Source of the DNA: Paenibacillus sp. MAHUQ-63
GTDB lineage: Bacteria; Bacillota; Bacilli; Paenibacillales; NBRC-103111
Assembly: GCF_028765165.1 (NCBI RefSeq)
Contig: NZ_JARADB010000003.1
Coordinates: 975,210 to 1,039,209 of the forward strand
DNA length: 64,000 nt
Direction of reading: 5' to 3'
This document shows positions 17,273-25,729 of the stretch, in pieces. The position numbers were made by a program, and so were the translations under genes. The stretch's first letter is position 1. The number at the start of each line of letters is the position of its first letter. The notes beneath the pieces were generated by a model. The model was not told the DNA's origin. It saw only the letters and a program-made list of their open reading frames with translations, and did not search any database.

Positions 17273-18442
17273 ATGAGATCCAAGCAACTTGTTCTTATAG
17301 CAGCCATGCTGATCTTATTCTCAAATGTCAATTGGGTTCATGCAGCAGATAGGACGGAACAGAGTGCCCAAAACCAAGATATAATCGCAGCTTATAATCA
17401 ACGTTTACAAGTTATCCACGACCTTAATGATCAACAGTCTGAGATTGAAGGTCAGCTTACAACGATTAACCGGCAAGTCTTTGAATATGATAAATTGTCA
17501 AATGAACTGCAGCCTGAGATCGACAAATTGAACAGCCAAAACATTGCGCTGCAGAAGGAAATGGCTGACGTTCAGAAGGATATTGATGCCCGCGACAAGT
17601 TGTTGAAAAATCGGCTGACTTATTTGTATACGAGTGGAAACCTTTCGATTTCTTATATGGATGTACTTTTAGGTTCTTCAAGTTTTAGCGATTTTATGAA
17701 TCGGATGCAGATGTTAATGTTGCTGCTTAGTCAAGATAAGCAAATTATCGAAACAAAAATGGATGATAAAACAAATTTGAAGAAGATGGAGGAAGAACTG
17801 GAGCAGAAGCAATCCTTACTAGCCGCCCAGCAACATACGCTAAACGCCGCGAAAGCCGAACAAGAAAAAAAGCTCGCTGAACGTCTTGCTTTATTAAAGC
17901 AACTGCAGCAGCAAAGCCTGAGTGAGGTGGACAGTGCCAAAAAGGATGTAGAAGATTTGTCGAGCGTCGATTCCCAGATTGCTCCAGATGTTCAAGAGCA
18001 ACTGAAGGCTGCTCTGGAGAAAGAAATTCAGAGCGACGGTAATTGGGAGTGGCCGGTCCCTGATTCTCATACCATAACCTCGGATTTTGGCTCCCGCGGC
18101 GGGGAGTTCCATGCCGGAATTGATATCGGAGCCCCTATCGGGACTTCCATTGCCGCAGTTGATCATGGAATTGTACTCTACGCCGGCAAAGCCAACGGAT
18201 TCGGTAACTGGGTTGTCATTCAGCATCCCAATGGTTTGATGAGTGTTTACGGCCATATGTATGGAGATGGGATCTACGTGTCCGTAGGTCAAGAAGTACG
18301 CCGGGGGCAAGTTATTGCCGTTGTAGGGAATGACGGCCAGTCCACGGGGCCTCATCTGCATTTTGCCGTCGCAGCAGGCATTACCGGCAATCAAATGAAC
18401 TACATTGATCCTCGCCCCTATTTGAATAACCAGCCTAAGTAA
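17273..18442 (+). CDS. Exported coiled-coil M23 metallopeptidase (murein hydrolase / activator)
   Basis: 389 residues. Signal peptide 1-25 (cleavage near VHA-AD), then long coiled-coil helices at about 30-250 in the CwlO/EnvC style, then an M23 (LytM) domain at about 262-385. All zinc ligands of the active form are present: H280 and D284 in FHAGIDIG, and the H-x-H of PHLHF (H361/H363), with H328 in YGHM. It is therefore predicted to cut peptidoglycan cross-bridges rather than act only as an activator. Start chosen at the ATG preceded by GGAAGGGATGA. It forms a single-gene plus-strand unit with a strong terminator. Confidence 0.9.
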   Translation: MRSKQLVLIAAMLILFSNVNWVHAADRTEQSAQNQDIIAAYNQRLQVIHDLNDQQSEIEGQLTTINRQVFEYDKLSNELQPEIDKLNSQNIALQKEMADVQKDIDARDKLLKNRLTYLYTSGNLSISYMDVLLGSSSFSDFMNRMQMLMLLLSQDKQIIETKMDDKTNLKKMEEELEQKQSLLAAQQHTLNAAKAEQEKKLAERLALLKQLQQQSLSEVDSAKKDVEDLSSVDSQIAPDVQEQLKAALEKEIQSDGNWEWPVPDSHTITSDFGSRGGEFHAGIDIGAPIGTSIAAVDHGIVLYAGKANGFGNWVVIQHPNGLMSVYGHMYGDGIYVSVGQEVRRGQVIAVVGNDGQSTGPHLHFAVAAGITGNQMNYIDPRPYLNNQPK

Positions 18443-18445
18443 ACC

Positions 18446-18484
18446 GAAGTCCCTGCTTCTCCAAGCAGGGACTTCTCGTTTTTG
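18446..18484 (+). terminator. Terminator after the M23 peptidase gene
   Basis: Perfect 13-bp arms GAAGTCCCTGCTT / AAGCAGGGACTTC with a 4-base loop followed by TCGTTTTT on the plus strand. The converging diguanylate cyclase gene ends 43 bp away and may also use it. Confidence 0.9.
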
Positions 18485-18526
18485 TAGGAGGATTCCCCAC
18501 CTCAATCTTCATCATCATCATGGTTA

Positions 18527-19621
18527 TCATGATTCAGCCTGATTGGAGCAAACGAGGTTCCTGCCGTTCCTTTTGGCATGATAAAGGGCCCTATCCGCTT
18601 GTTCGATCAACTCCTCCCGTTTCGTATCCGGGAAGGTCGCAGCGCCAATGGATACAGTGATTGATATTTCACTCCCATCATTCAGCATGAACTTATGTTT
18701 ATTAACAGACATCCGGATTCTTTCGGCAATGATAAGGGCATGTTTGTGGGGGGTATCATATAGTAACAAGGAGAATTCTTCACCGCCAATCCGGGAGATC
18801 GTGTCAAAAGTACGTGATGACCGTGTTAAGACGTCCCCTAATTGCTGTAATACGGCATCGCCGTTCGCATGCCCGTAGGTATCGTTAATCTTCTTGAAAT
18901 AGTCAATATCGACCAATAAGATGGACAGGCATTCACTTTTATCTTCTGCAGATTGCAAGAGGTCATTAAATTTTTCATCAAAACTTCTATGATTGTTTAG
19001 TCCTGTGAGGAAATCGGTGGTGGCTTCCTGTTCAAATCTTTGAAACTGTGCTTTGGCTTTTACTAAGAAATTCGTCAAATAGCCTGCAAGTAGGCCGCCG
19101 ACAGTCATCATAAAGGTAAAAGTTAGCATTGGAACAATGCCATTGGCTCCTAAGTTCAGGATGAACACGATTCCCGTGAACAAAATACTTATAAATAACG
19201 AATAGATCCACTTTCTCCAGAAGGAACGCTGTTTCATACATATAAGCCCTACACCCACAGCAATAACAATCGAATTAAGCGAAGCAATGACCGTAGAAGT
19301 GCTTACATCTCCATAGGCGAACATACGCATTAGAAAAATAATCATTCCTGTGATCACGGAAGAATAGATACCGCCATGGATGGCCGAAATGATAATCGCT
19401 AAGTGTCGAAAGTCTAAGATCGTGCCATTCATATGTACAGTGAAAATCATGAGTATGATACCCAATATTCCTGCCACGACTCCCATTTTAAGCTTTATAT
19501 AAGGAGCAGCGCGTGAATCCAAATTTGTATACTTGAAAATCACTTGATTCGCAAGAAACAAATAGGCCGTCACGATGGCAAAATTGCTGATCAAGTCTTG
19601 TATTGTACTTAGGGCCGTCAA
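18527..19621 (-). CDS. Membrane diguanylate cyclase (5TM-type sensor + GGDEF)
   Basis: 364 residues. Five to six membrane helices (about 10-185) of the 5TM-5TMR_LYT type precede a GGDEF domain at about 200-360. The active loop is intact (GGEEF at 279-283) and the inhibitory I-site R270-T-F-D273 lies at the right distance, so it should synthesise cyclic di-GMP with product feedback. The start is a TTG: GAGGAGG lies seven bases upstream and no better codon is nearby. It is an isolated gene converging on the M23 peptidase. Confidence 0.9.
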   Translation of the reverse strand: MTALSTIQDLISNFAIVTAYLFLANQVIFKYTNLDSRAAPYIKLKMGVVAGILGIILMIFTVHMNGTILDFRHLAIIISAIHGGIYSSVITGMIIFLMRMFAYGDVSTSTVIASLNSIVIAVGVGLICMKQRSFWRKWIYSLFISILFTGIVFILNLGANGIVPMLTFTFMMTVGGLLAGYLTNFLVKAKAQFQRFEQEATTDFLTGLNNHRSFDEKFNDLLQSAEDKSECLSILLVDIDYFKKINDTYGHANGDAVLQQLGDVLTRSSRTFDTISRIGGEEFSLLLYDTPHKHALIIAERIRMSVNKHKFMLNDGSEISITVSIGAATFPDTKREELIEQADRALYHAKRNGRNLVCSNQAES

Positions 19622-19855
19622 TTTGAAACCTCCTCAACGCAAATCCTTCCTTATACAATTTTACAAAAATTGTCGCAATTTGTCGAACGATTTATTGATC
19701 CCCCTGTAGAGCTTCCTGATGATTTCCCCTTATCCGACTAAGAGTGATGCGGGAAAGGGCACGGAAGAAAATGAATCTCTAAGCATAATTCCTGGTTTTA
19801 TGAAGAACCTAACATATTAACAAAAACAATTTTTCCTTTATTTGGGGAGGCTGCA

Positions 19856-20323
19856 ATGGAATATTTCATACTGTGGACGGTTACCATCCTATGCTTTGGC
19901 TCCATGTTCTTCTGGATGTTAAGAAGCCCTCTTAAAGACTGGCTTATTATTTTTTTATTGAAGTCGGTGATTACAGCTATTGCCGATTGTTTTATCATTG
20001 CAGCAGGTTTATTAGATTATCCCGTTCGCTTCTTTCCTAAGGCTTTCCATACGAACATCGTATTTGACTTTCTCGTTTTTCCTACCCTCTGTGTCTTTTA
20101 TAATATAACTACACAATACTCGAATTTAAAAAGCATCTTTGTCCAATCCCTTTTGTACAGTATTCCTGTAACATTGCTGGAAATTTGGGCGGAGAAACAT
20201 ACGGAATTGATTGAGTACAAACACTGGAACGCCTTTATAACGCTTATCACCTTAATTACCACTTTTTTAATTGTTCGTGGTGCCATAGGCTTGGTCCGTA
20301 AAGCTGACTCCAGCCATTACTAA
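19856..20323 (+). CDS. CBO0543-family membrane protein
   Basis: 155 residues, nearly all hydrophobic, with about four to five membrane helices. It has the family pattern of an aromatic N-terminal helix, a central YPVRFFPKAF segment and the TNIVFDFLVFPTLCVFYN helix common in spore-forming Bacillota. Function unknown; members are often linked to sporulation or the spore membrane, but nothing here proves it. GGGAGG lies five bases before the ATG. A second family member sits at 22419-23045. Confidence 0.75.
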   Translation: MEYFILWTVTILCFGSMFFWMLRSPLKDWLIIFLLKSVITAIADCFIIAAGLLDYPVRFFPKAFHTNIVFDFLVFPTLCVFYNITTQYSNLKSIFVQSLLYSIPVTLLEIWAEKHTELIEYKHWNAFITLITLITTFLIVRGAIGLVRKADSSHY

Positions 20324-20331
20324 TGAAAATA

Positions 20332-20365
20332 AAAAAATCCCCGCCGGCCGTAAGAGCCAGTGGGG
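20332..20365 (-). terminator. Probable terminator of the bshB2 unit
   Basis: Imperfect CCCC-rich stem (20339-20365) with seven T following on the minus strand. It lies about 245 bp behind the bshB2 stop. The stretch between (20366-20609) has no gene I can support. Confidence 0.5.
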
Positions 20366-20609
20366 TACGCTCATCATTCATCTTCTCTTAAGCGCGAAGT
20401 ACATTGGAAAAGAAAAAGCTGTCGCTATACTCAAACAAACAAAGGAACTCGGGGTCATTAATTTCTTCATCATTGGCTAGGCTCCTTACTTCTTTCAAAT
20501 CCCATTAGATAGCTCTAAGGTGTACCCTTATTGTGGATAATGAAGAATAGGTTTATTCCTCCAATGAACACGAATGCGCCGCGGTGACGTCTGTTCGATG
20601 AGACATGAT

Positions 20610-21326
20610 TTAACGCATAAACAAATCATCGCGAAGTAGGGACGAAGACGCCACATCCGCTTTCAGGAAATATTCGTATTTACCGAATCTTGCTTTTGCC
20701 TCTTGGTCGGGCAGCCATACCCATTCGTCGATTTCGGTTTGGCACCGGTGGGCACGAAACGCGGCAAGCTTGGCATCCAGGTGAGCATGCACATCGATTT
20801 TGACAACATCCTGACGGGAATACCCGAACCGTTCCGGACGCTCCATCGCGTCACCGAACGTAATGTAATATAAGGCTCCCCGCTGTCCTGTTCTTTGAAA
20901 AGCCGCCGTCGTCGCCTTCCCAATGGCACAATGATCCGGATGTCCGCCAAGCTTTTCGTGAAACGTAAGCACGACATCGGGATCAATTTCGTCAATGAGA
21001 GCCGCAATGCGTGCTGTCAAACTATTTTCATCGGCGAACTCAACCGTCTTGTCGCGGATATCCAAAAAAAGGAGCTGTCTGATTCCTAAGCAGTCGCAGG
21101 CATTCCGCAGTTCCGTTTCACGGGCAGCCGCCATGGATTCACGGTTGAGATAAGGCGGGTTGCCCATGCGCCGGCCCATTTCTCCCCGTGTTGCACTTAC
21201 GAGCGTTATGTCAACCTCTCTGCCCGCATATTTAGCGAGGGTACCTCCACAAATAAACGACTCATCGTCGGGATGAGCAAACACCGCGAGCAGCTTTTTC
21301 GATGGTGCTTGATGGGTAGGGTTCAT
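20610..21326 (-). CDS. bshB2: PIG-L family deacetylase, probable bacillithiol deacetylase BshB2
   Basis: 238 residues of the LmbE/PIG-L fold. The zinc site A17-H18-P-D20-D21-E is intact, and GHPDHCAIG supplies the later His ligand. Members of this type remove the acetyl group from GlcNAc-malate during bacillithiol synthesis or act on bacillithiol conjugates. The assignment to BshB2 rests on the partner gene: it overlaps by 4 bp (ATGA, 21323-21326) a YojF-family gene, the same pair as yojG-yojF in Bacillus. Confidence 0.85.
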   Translation of the reverse strand: MNPTHQAPSKKLLAVFAHPDDESFICGGTLAKYAGREVDITLVSATRGEMGRRMGNPPYLNRESMAAARETELRNACDCLGIRQLLFLDIRDKTVEFADENSLTARIAALIDEIDPDVVLTFHEKLGGHPDHCAIGKATTAAFQRTGQRGALYYITFGDAMERPERFGYSRQDVVKIDVHAHLDAKLAAFRAHRCQTEIDEWVWLPDQEAKARFGKYEYFLKADVASSSLLRDDLFMR

Positions 21327-21634
21327 TCTGGGAACGGCTCCTTTCCTACGTGCAGGGCAACATTCATCCGGCCTCTGTCATCGTAACCGGCTAACAAAAG
21401 ACGACCGTTCGCATCAATCTCATAATGCGTGAGCGCCTCCATTCGAAGCCAGCCATGCCCATCAAATCGGAGTCCGGTACGAAATGGCCCTTCGCCCGCT
21501 ATAAAGGCATGGGTCACCTGAACCTTAAAATTGCGCACGAATACGAATGAAGTGGCTTCGCTGTGAATATAAACATCAGTCCCAATGAAGGCCTGAAGTT
21601 CGGCTTCAACTTTCGACCTGTTAATTTTGTCCAT
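21323..21634 (-). CDS. yojF: YojF family protein (DUF1806)
   Basis: Small soluble protein of 103 residues, recognised by its pattern (IGTDVYIHSEAT, AFIAGEGPFRTGLRF, LLLAGYDDRGRMNVALHVG) and its position directly before the bshB2-type deacetylase. Biochemical role unknown. Its constant pairing with bshB2 suggests help in bacillithiol metabolism. The upstream ribosome site is weak (AGAG). Confidence 0.8.
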   Translation of the reverse strand: MDKINRSKVEAELQAFIGTDVYIHSEATSFVFVRNFKVQVTHAFIAGEGPFRTGLRFDGHGWLRMEALTHYEIDANGRLLLAGYDDRGRMNVALHVGKEPFPE

Positions 21635-21734
21635 CGCTTAGGTTCTCTTTTCTGAAAGAATTTAAATGATATCATAACATAATGGTATCACAGCTCCTTA
21701 ATCCAAAGAAATAGCCGGCTTGCTCTTCCGCCTG

Positions 21735-22241
21735 TTACTTGTTTCCGAGCTGTTTCAGCAATACCTCCAGATCACGCTTAGTGACAGGCTTTGCCGCCTC
21801 TTGAAGCTCATAGCCTAGCTCGCCGTTCGTCTCAATAGCTCCATGCTTGATATCTGCTATGCTGGAGATCCCCAGTTGGCGAAGCCGCATCTCCAGTTGG
21901 TTGACTGTAATGCGGAGCTTCTTCAGCGCTTGCATATCCAATTGGCCTTCACGAATGATGACAACCGCCTCTCCCGTGATTAGATTTTGAAATTTGCCGA
22001 ATCGAATCTCCAAAAATTCCAGTATGACCAGGGTGGCTAGAAACAAAGCGACCGCGGCGATAGCCCGCCAAACGGTATTCTCGATAATCCCTTGAGCAAT
22101 CAACTCCCCAATGGAAATCATAATGACGGTCGTCGCAACGTTCATTTGCGCGATTGATTTGCGACCTGATAAACGCAGCAGCAGAATGCCTGTTAAGACA
22201 AGAAGTATACACTTCCAGACCAAATGCCAGGATAAGTCCAT
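21735..22241 (-). CDS. DUF421 / YetF-family membrane protein
   Basis: 168 residues. Two to three N-terminal membrane helices (about 5-85, with the family hallmark GRKSIAQMNVATTVIMISIGELIAQ in between) precede the soluble DUF421 domain (GEAVVIIREGQLD...LKKLRITVNQLEMRLRQLGI). This is a short member, since many are about 220 residues. Function is not established; related proteins appear in spores. Strong AAAGGAGG before the ATG. Single-gene unit. Confidence 0.85.
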   Translation of the reverse strand: MDLSWHLVWKCILLVLTGILLLRLSGRKSIAQMNVATTVIMISIGELIAQGIIENTVWRAIAAVALFLATLVILEFLEIRFGKFQNLITGEAVVIIREGQLDMQALKKLRITVNQLEMRLRQLGISSIADIKHGAIETNGELGYELQEAAKPVTKRDLEVLLKQLGNK

Positions 22242-22418
22242 GCCCAGCCTGCCTCCTTTAAGGATTTCATTTGGCCTATCTTTCCCTTAACAACTACGAT
22301 GTACCCAAATAACGTTAAGGCCGCATCCTTCACTTATTCTGCTCGTCGCGTGGAAGCTCCATAGCATACATCCAAAACCTTTTGGTTAAATTAAGTAAAA
22401 CGAAAGGAGGAAATGAAA

Positions 22419-23045
22419 TTGCCTACTGATCAAGCCAATAAATTTGAGCAAATCCACAAACTTCACGAGAAGCTTGCACAGGCTACAACAGCATATTGGG
22501 GCACATACTCGAATTTAAATACGTGGCAATTTTGGCTTCTTTTGTTCTTTATCATCTTTCCGTTAGTTGTCCTATATTTCTTCATTGATAGAAAAAAGGT
22601 ATTTCTTATCGGATTCTTTGGACTCAACATTCATGTATGGGTTCATTATTCGGATGCCGTTACGGCAACGAATGGATTTATCGATTATCCGTACAAAGCA
22701 GTTCCCTTTTTATCTTCAAGCGTAGCCTTAGATGCCGCCTTAATTCCCGTTTCAGCAATGCTGCTTTACCAATGGACTTTAAACAGAAACAAGAATTATT
22801 ACTTGTACGCTACAGCTTATTCTTTTCTCGCCTCCTTCCTATTCAAACCAGCTTTGGTGACTTTTAACCTTATGAAACTTTATAATGGGATGAATTTTTT
22901 CTATATCTTCCTTAATTATTTGTTGGTATTCGCTATTTCAAAGTGGATCACAAACTTATTCATGTATCTTCAAAGAAAAGAAGATTACCCGCTTGAAAAT
23001 TTAAAAATAAATAGAATCTTTAGTATTAGGAAAAAAGCGAGATAA
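22419..23045 (+). CDS. CBO0543-family membrane protein
   Basis: About 208 residues. It has a charged N-terminal helix (FEQIHKLHEKLAQATTAYWGTYSN) and about five membrane helices, with YPYKAVPFL and SVALDAALIPVSAMLLYQW in the positions that define the family. I prefer the TTG at 22419 as start because AAAGGAGG lies eight bases before it, whereas the in-frame ATG at 22413 is only two bases from the same site. Paralogue of the gene at 19856. Role unknown. Confidence 0.75.
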   Translation: MPTDQANKFEQIHKLHEKLAQATTAYWGTYSNLNTWQFWLLLFFIIFPLVVLYFFIDRKKVFLIGFFGLNIHVWVHYSDAVTATNGFIDYPYKAVPFLSSSVALDAALIPVSAMLLYQWTLNRNKNYYLYATAYSFLASFLFKPALVTFNLMKLYNGMNFFYIFLNYLLVFAISKWITNLFMYLQRKEDYPLENLKINRIFSIRKKAR

Positions 23046-23051
23046 CGTCAT

Positions 23052-23285
23052 CTATACGTTCGAATTGTGCCAAGACAGATACATACAGAAAACGGCTGCT
23101 GCGAAGAAGATACTAGATGTTTGCTTGCTTCTTCGGAATTTGATGCCATATGTGAAGAAAAAAATGGCCGCAGCTAATTTTGCGACGCTTTGGTAATAAG
23201 CATGATCAGAAAGAAATGTACTGCTGCATACAATCGTTACAAGCAGAGTTAATGAAATTAGAATCTTAAACCATAGAGGTTCACT
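23052..23285 (-). pseudogene. Small membrane-protein gene without a start codon
   Basis: An open frame of 77 codons reads as a convincing small membrane protein (two to three helices separated by a GIKFRRSKQTSS loop) and ends in TAG at 23052-23054. No ATG, GTG or TTG lies in frame at its head: the frame begins directly after TAA. One extra A at about 23281 would give a GTG-AAA start in frame, so a one-base loss is the simplest explanation. Unusual start use or a remnant are alternatives. The katG terminator lies directly upstream. Family not recognised. Confidence 0.5.
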
Positions 23286-23294
23286 TTACAAAAC

Positions 23295-23340
23295 GAAAGC
23301 AAAAAGCAGTATTTAGCCACAAATACTGCTTTTTGCTTTC
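23295..23340. terminator. Terminator after katG
   Basis: Perfect 20-bp arms (23295-23314 and 23321-23340) with a 6-base loop. A-rich on one side and T-rich on the other, so it may work in both directions. It lies 12 bp behind the katG stop. Confidence 0.9.
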
Positions 23341-23351
23341 CATTGATGTCG

Positions 23352-25535
23352 TTATTTAAGATCGAAACGATCCGCGTTCATAACCTTGACCCATGCGGCA
23401 ACGAAGTCCCGCACGAACTTCTCTTTGTTATCGTCTTGAGCATAAACCTCTGCAATGGCGCGCAGAACAGAATTTGAACCAAATACGAGGTCAACTGTAG
23501 TTGCCGTACGCACGACTTGGCCTGTCTTGCGATCGCGTCCTTCATATACGCCTCCGTCCGCAGGCTTCCATTGAACGCCCATATCCAGCAAGTTAACAAA
23601 AAAGTCGTTCGTGAGGATGCCTACGCGATCCGTGAATACGCCGTGCTTGGTACCGCCGACATTTGTTCCCAATACACGCAGGCCGCCAATGAGCACGGTC
23701 ATTTCCGGTGCTGTAAGGTTAAGCAGATGCGCCTTGTCTACTAGCAGCTCTGCAGCGCTTACAGCATATTGTTTCTTTTGATAGTTGCGGAAACCATCAG
23801 CGACCGGCTCCAGCACTGCGAAGCTCTCAACATCGGTTTGCTCTTGAGTTGCATCGCCGCGTCCGGCAGCAAAAGAAACCGTTACCGGGAACCCTGCATC
23901 TCGTGCCGCTTTTTCCACTGCCGCGCTGCCGCCTAATACAATCAAATCAGCCATGCTTATTTTTTTATCCAGGTCTTCTTGAATCCCCTCTAAAATGGTA
24001 AGCACTTTGGTAAGTTGTTCCGGCTGATTCACTTCCCAGTCCTTCTGCGGTGCAAGCCGGATGCGGGCACCGTTCGCGCCGCCACGCATATCAGAGCCGC
24101 GGAAAGTGCTGGCGGAAGCCCAAGCTGTCGTTACCAGCTCACTGACTGTAAGTCCGGAAGCCAGAATTTTCGATTTCAAATCTTCAATTTCCGCATCCGT
24201 TAAAGCATAATGAACGGCAGGTACGGGATCTTGCCAGATCAAGACTTCTTCAGGCACTTCCGGGCCCAGATATCTTGCACGAGGCCCCATGTCACGGTGC
24301 GTGAGCTTGAACCAGGCACGGGCAAATGCATCTGCAAACTCTTCCGGGTTCTCATAGAAACGGCGAGAAATCTTTTCGTATGTAGGATCCATTCTCAATG
24401 CCATATCCGCAGTGGTCATGATGGTCGAAACACGGACGGATGAATCTTCCGCGTCCGGTGCCAGGTGCTCCTTGGCCGGAGCTGTCGGAGCCCACTGATA
24501 GGCGCCTGCCGGGCTCTTCGTAAGCTCCCATTGGTATCCGAACAGCATCTCAAAGAAACCATTATCCCACTGGGTCGGATTCGGAGTCCAAGCACCCTCT
24601 ATACCGCTGGTGATGGTATCACGACCTTTGCCGGAGCCATGCGTGCTTAACCAACCCAAGCCTTGCGCTTCAATTGCCGCACCCTCCGGCTCTGCCCCAA
24701 CGAGCGCAGCATCCCCTGCACCATGTGCCTTGCCAAACGTATGTCCACCGGCCACGAGTGCGACGGTTTCCTCATCGTCCATTCCCATCCGTTTGAACGT
24801 TTCGCGGATGTCTCGCCCGCTCGCAACCGGATCCGGTTTGCCGTTCGGACCTTCCGGGTTCACATAGATAAGACCCATCTGAACGGCGGCAAGCGGATTA
24901 TCAAGATCGCGGTCGCCAGAGTAACGCTTATCCCCCAGCCATTCCGTTTCAGCGCCCCAGTAGATATCTTCTTCCGGATGCCAAACATCCGCGCGTCCTC
25001 CGCCGAAACCGAATGTTTTGCCGCCCATCGATTCGATCGCGACATTACCTGTTAGAATGAACAAGTCCGCCCAAGAAATCTTGTTGCCGTATTTTTGCTT
25101 AATCGGCCACAGCAAGCGTCGGGCTTTATCCAGGTTACCGTTGTCAGGCCAACTGTTAAGTGGAGCAAACCGCTGTGTCCCGGTTCCAGCTCCGCCGCGT
25201 CCATCCCCCGTACGGTAAGTGCCCGCGGAGTGCCAAGCCATACGTATAAAGAATGGACCATAATGTCCATAGTCAGCCGGCCACCAATCTTGACTGTTTG
25301 TCATTAATTCGCGCAGATCCTGTTTAAGAGCCTGGTAATCTAACTTTTTAAATTCCTCTGCGTAATCAAAGCTTTCACCCATAGGATTCGATTTGCGGTC
25401 ATGCTGATGAAGGATGTTCACGTTCAACTGATTTGGCCACCAGTCCCTATTCGACGTACCGCTAGCTTTGTGACTAGTAGCACTGCCGTGTGAGAACGGG
25501 CATTTTCCAGAGTTAGGAGTAAGCATAGAGTCCAT
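23352..25535 (-). CDS. katG: Catalase-peroxidase KatG
   Basis: Bifunctional haem catalase-peroxidase, 727 residues, full length for the family, with two homologous halves. Distal residues R98, W101 and H102 (FIRMAWHSAGTYRT) and proximal H265 (VAGGHTFGKAHG) are present. The Met-Tyr-Trp adduct needed for catalase activity can form from W101, Y224 (GLIYVNPEGPNG) and M250. Cytoplasmic, protecting against hydrogen peroxide. GGGAG precedes the ATG by about 10 bases. I see no clear PerR box in the 190 bp upstream. Single-gene unit. Confidence 0.97.
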   Translation of the reverse strand: MDSMLTPNSGKCPFSHGSATSHKASGTSNRDWWPNQLNVNILHQHDRKSNPMGESFDYAEEFKKLDYQALKQDLRELMTNSQDWWPADYGHYGPFFIRMAWHSAGTYRTGDGRGGAGTGTQRFAPLNSWPDNGNLDKARRLLWPIKQKYGNKISWADLFILTGNVAIESMGGKTFGFGGGRADVWHPEEDIYWGAETEWLGDKRYSGDRDLDNPLAAVQMGLIYVNPEGPNGKPDPVASGRDIRETFKRMGMDDEETVALVAGGHTFGKAHGAGDAALVGAEPEGAAIEAQGLGWLSTHGSGKGRDTITSGIEGAWTPNPTQWDNGFFEMLFGYQWELTKSPAGAYQWAPTAPAKEHLAPDAEDSSVRVSTIMTTADMALRMDPTYEKISRRFYENPEEFADAFARAWFKLTHRDMGPRARYLGPEVPEEVLIWQDPVPAVHYALTDAEIEDLKSKILASGLTVSELVTTAWASASTFRGSDMRGGANGARIRLAPQKDWEVNQPEQLTKVLTILEGIQEDLDKKISMADLIVLGGSAAVEKAARDAGFPVTVSFAAGRGDATQEQTDVESFAVLEPVADGFRNYQKKQYAVSAAELLVDKAHLLNLTAPEMTVLIGGLRVLGTNVGGTKHGVFTDRVGILTNDFFVNLLDMGVQWKPADGGVYEGRDRKTGQVVRTATTVDLVFGSNSVLRAIAEVYAQDDNKEKFVRDFVAAWVKVMNADRFDLK

Positions 25536-25705
25536 TTCATTATCTCTCCCATCGATTTGAATTAAATTGGGTGTTTACATCATTTTATGTACGAATCGTC
25601 AAAGCTAGAAGAGCACCCGCTTTACAAGGTTTACATGACATGAATGAGTGGATTTTCTCTACTAAAATATGGCTGTAGTAAGGACATTTCTCATTTGGGT
25701 AAAAC

Positions 25706-25729
25706 AAAAAGACCTGATATCTCAGGTCT
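25706..25729 (-). terminator. Terminator overlapping the FGE stop codon
   Basis: AGACCTGA / TCAGGTCT stem with a 4-base loop followed on the minus strand by five T. The gene's TAG (25728-25730) lies at the edge of the stem. Confidence 0.8.

Noticed and set aside
20366..20609. Short open stretch reading like a peptide (IGKEKAVAILKQTKELG)
   Set aside because: No start codon with ribosome site, only about 30 good codons, and no recognised family; not enough to call a remnant.
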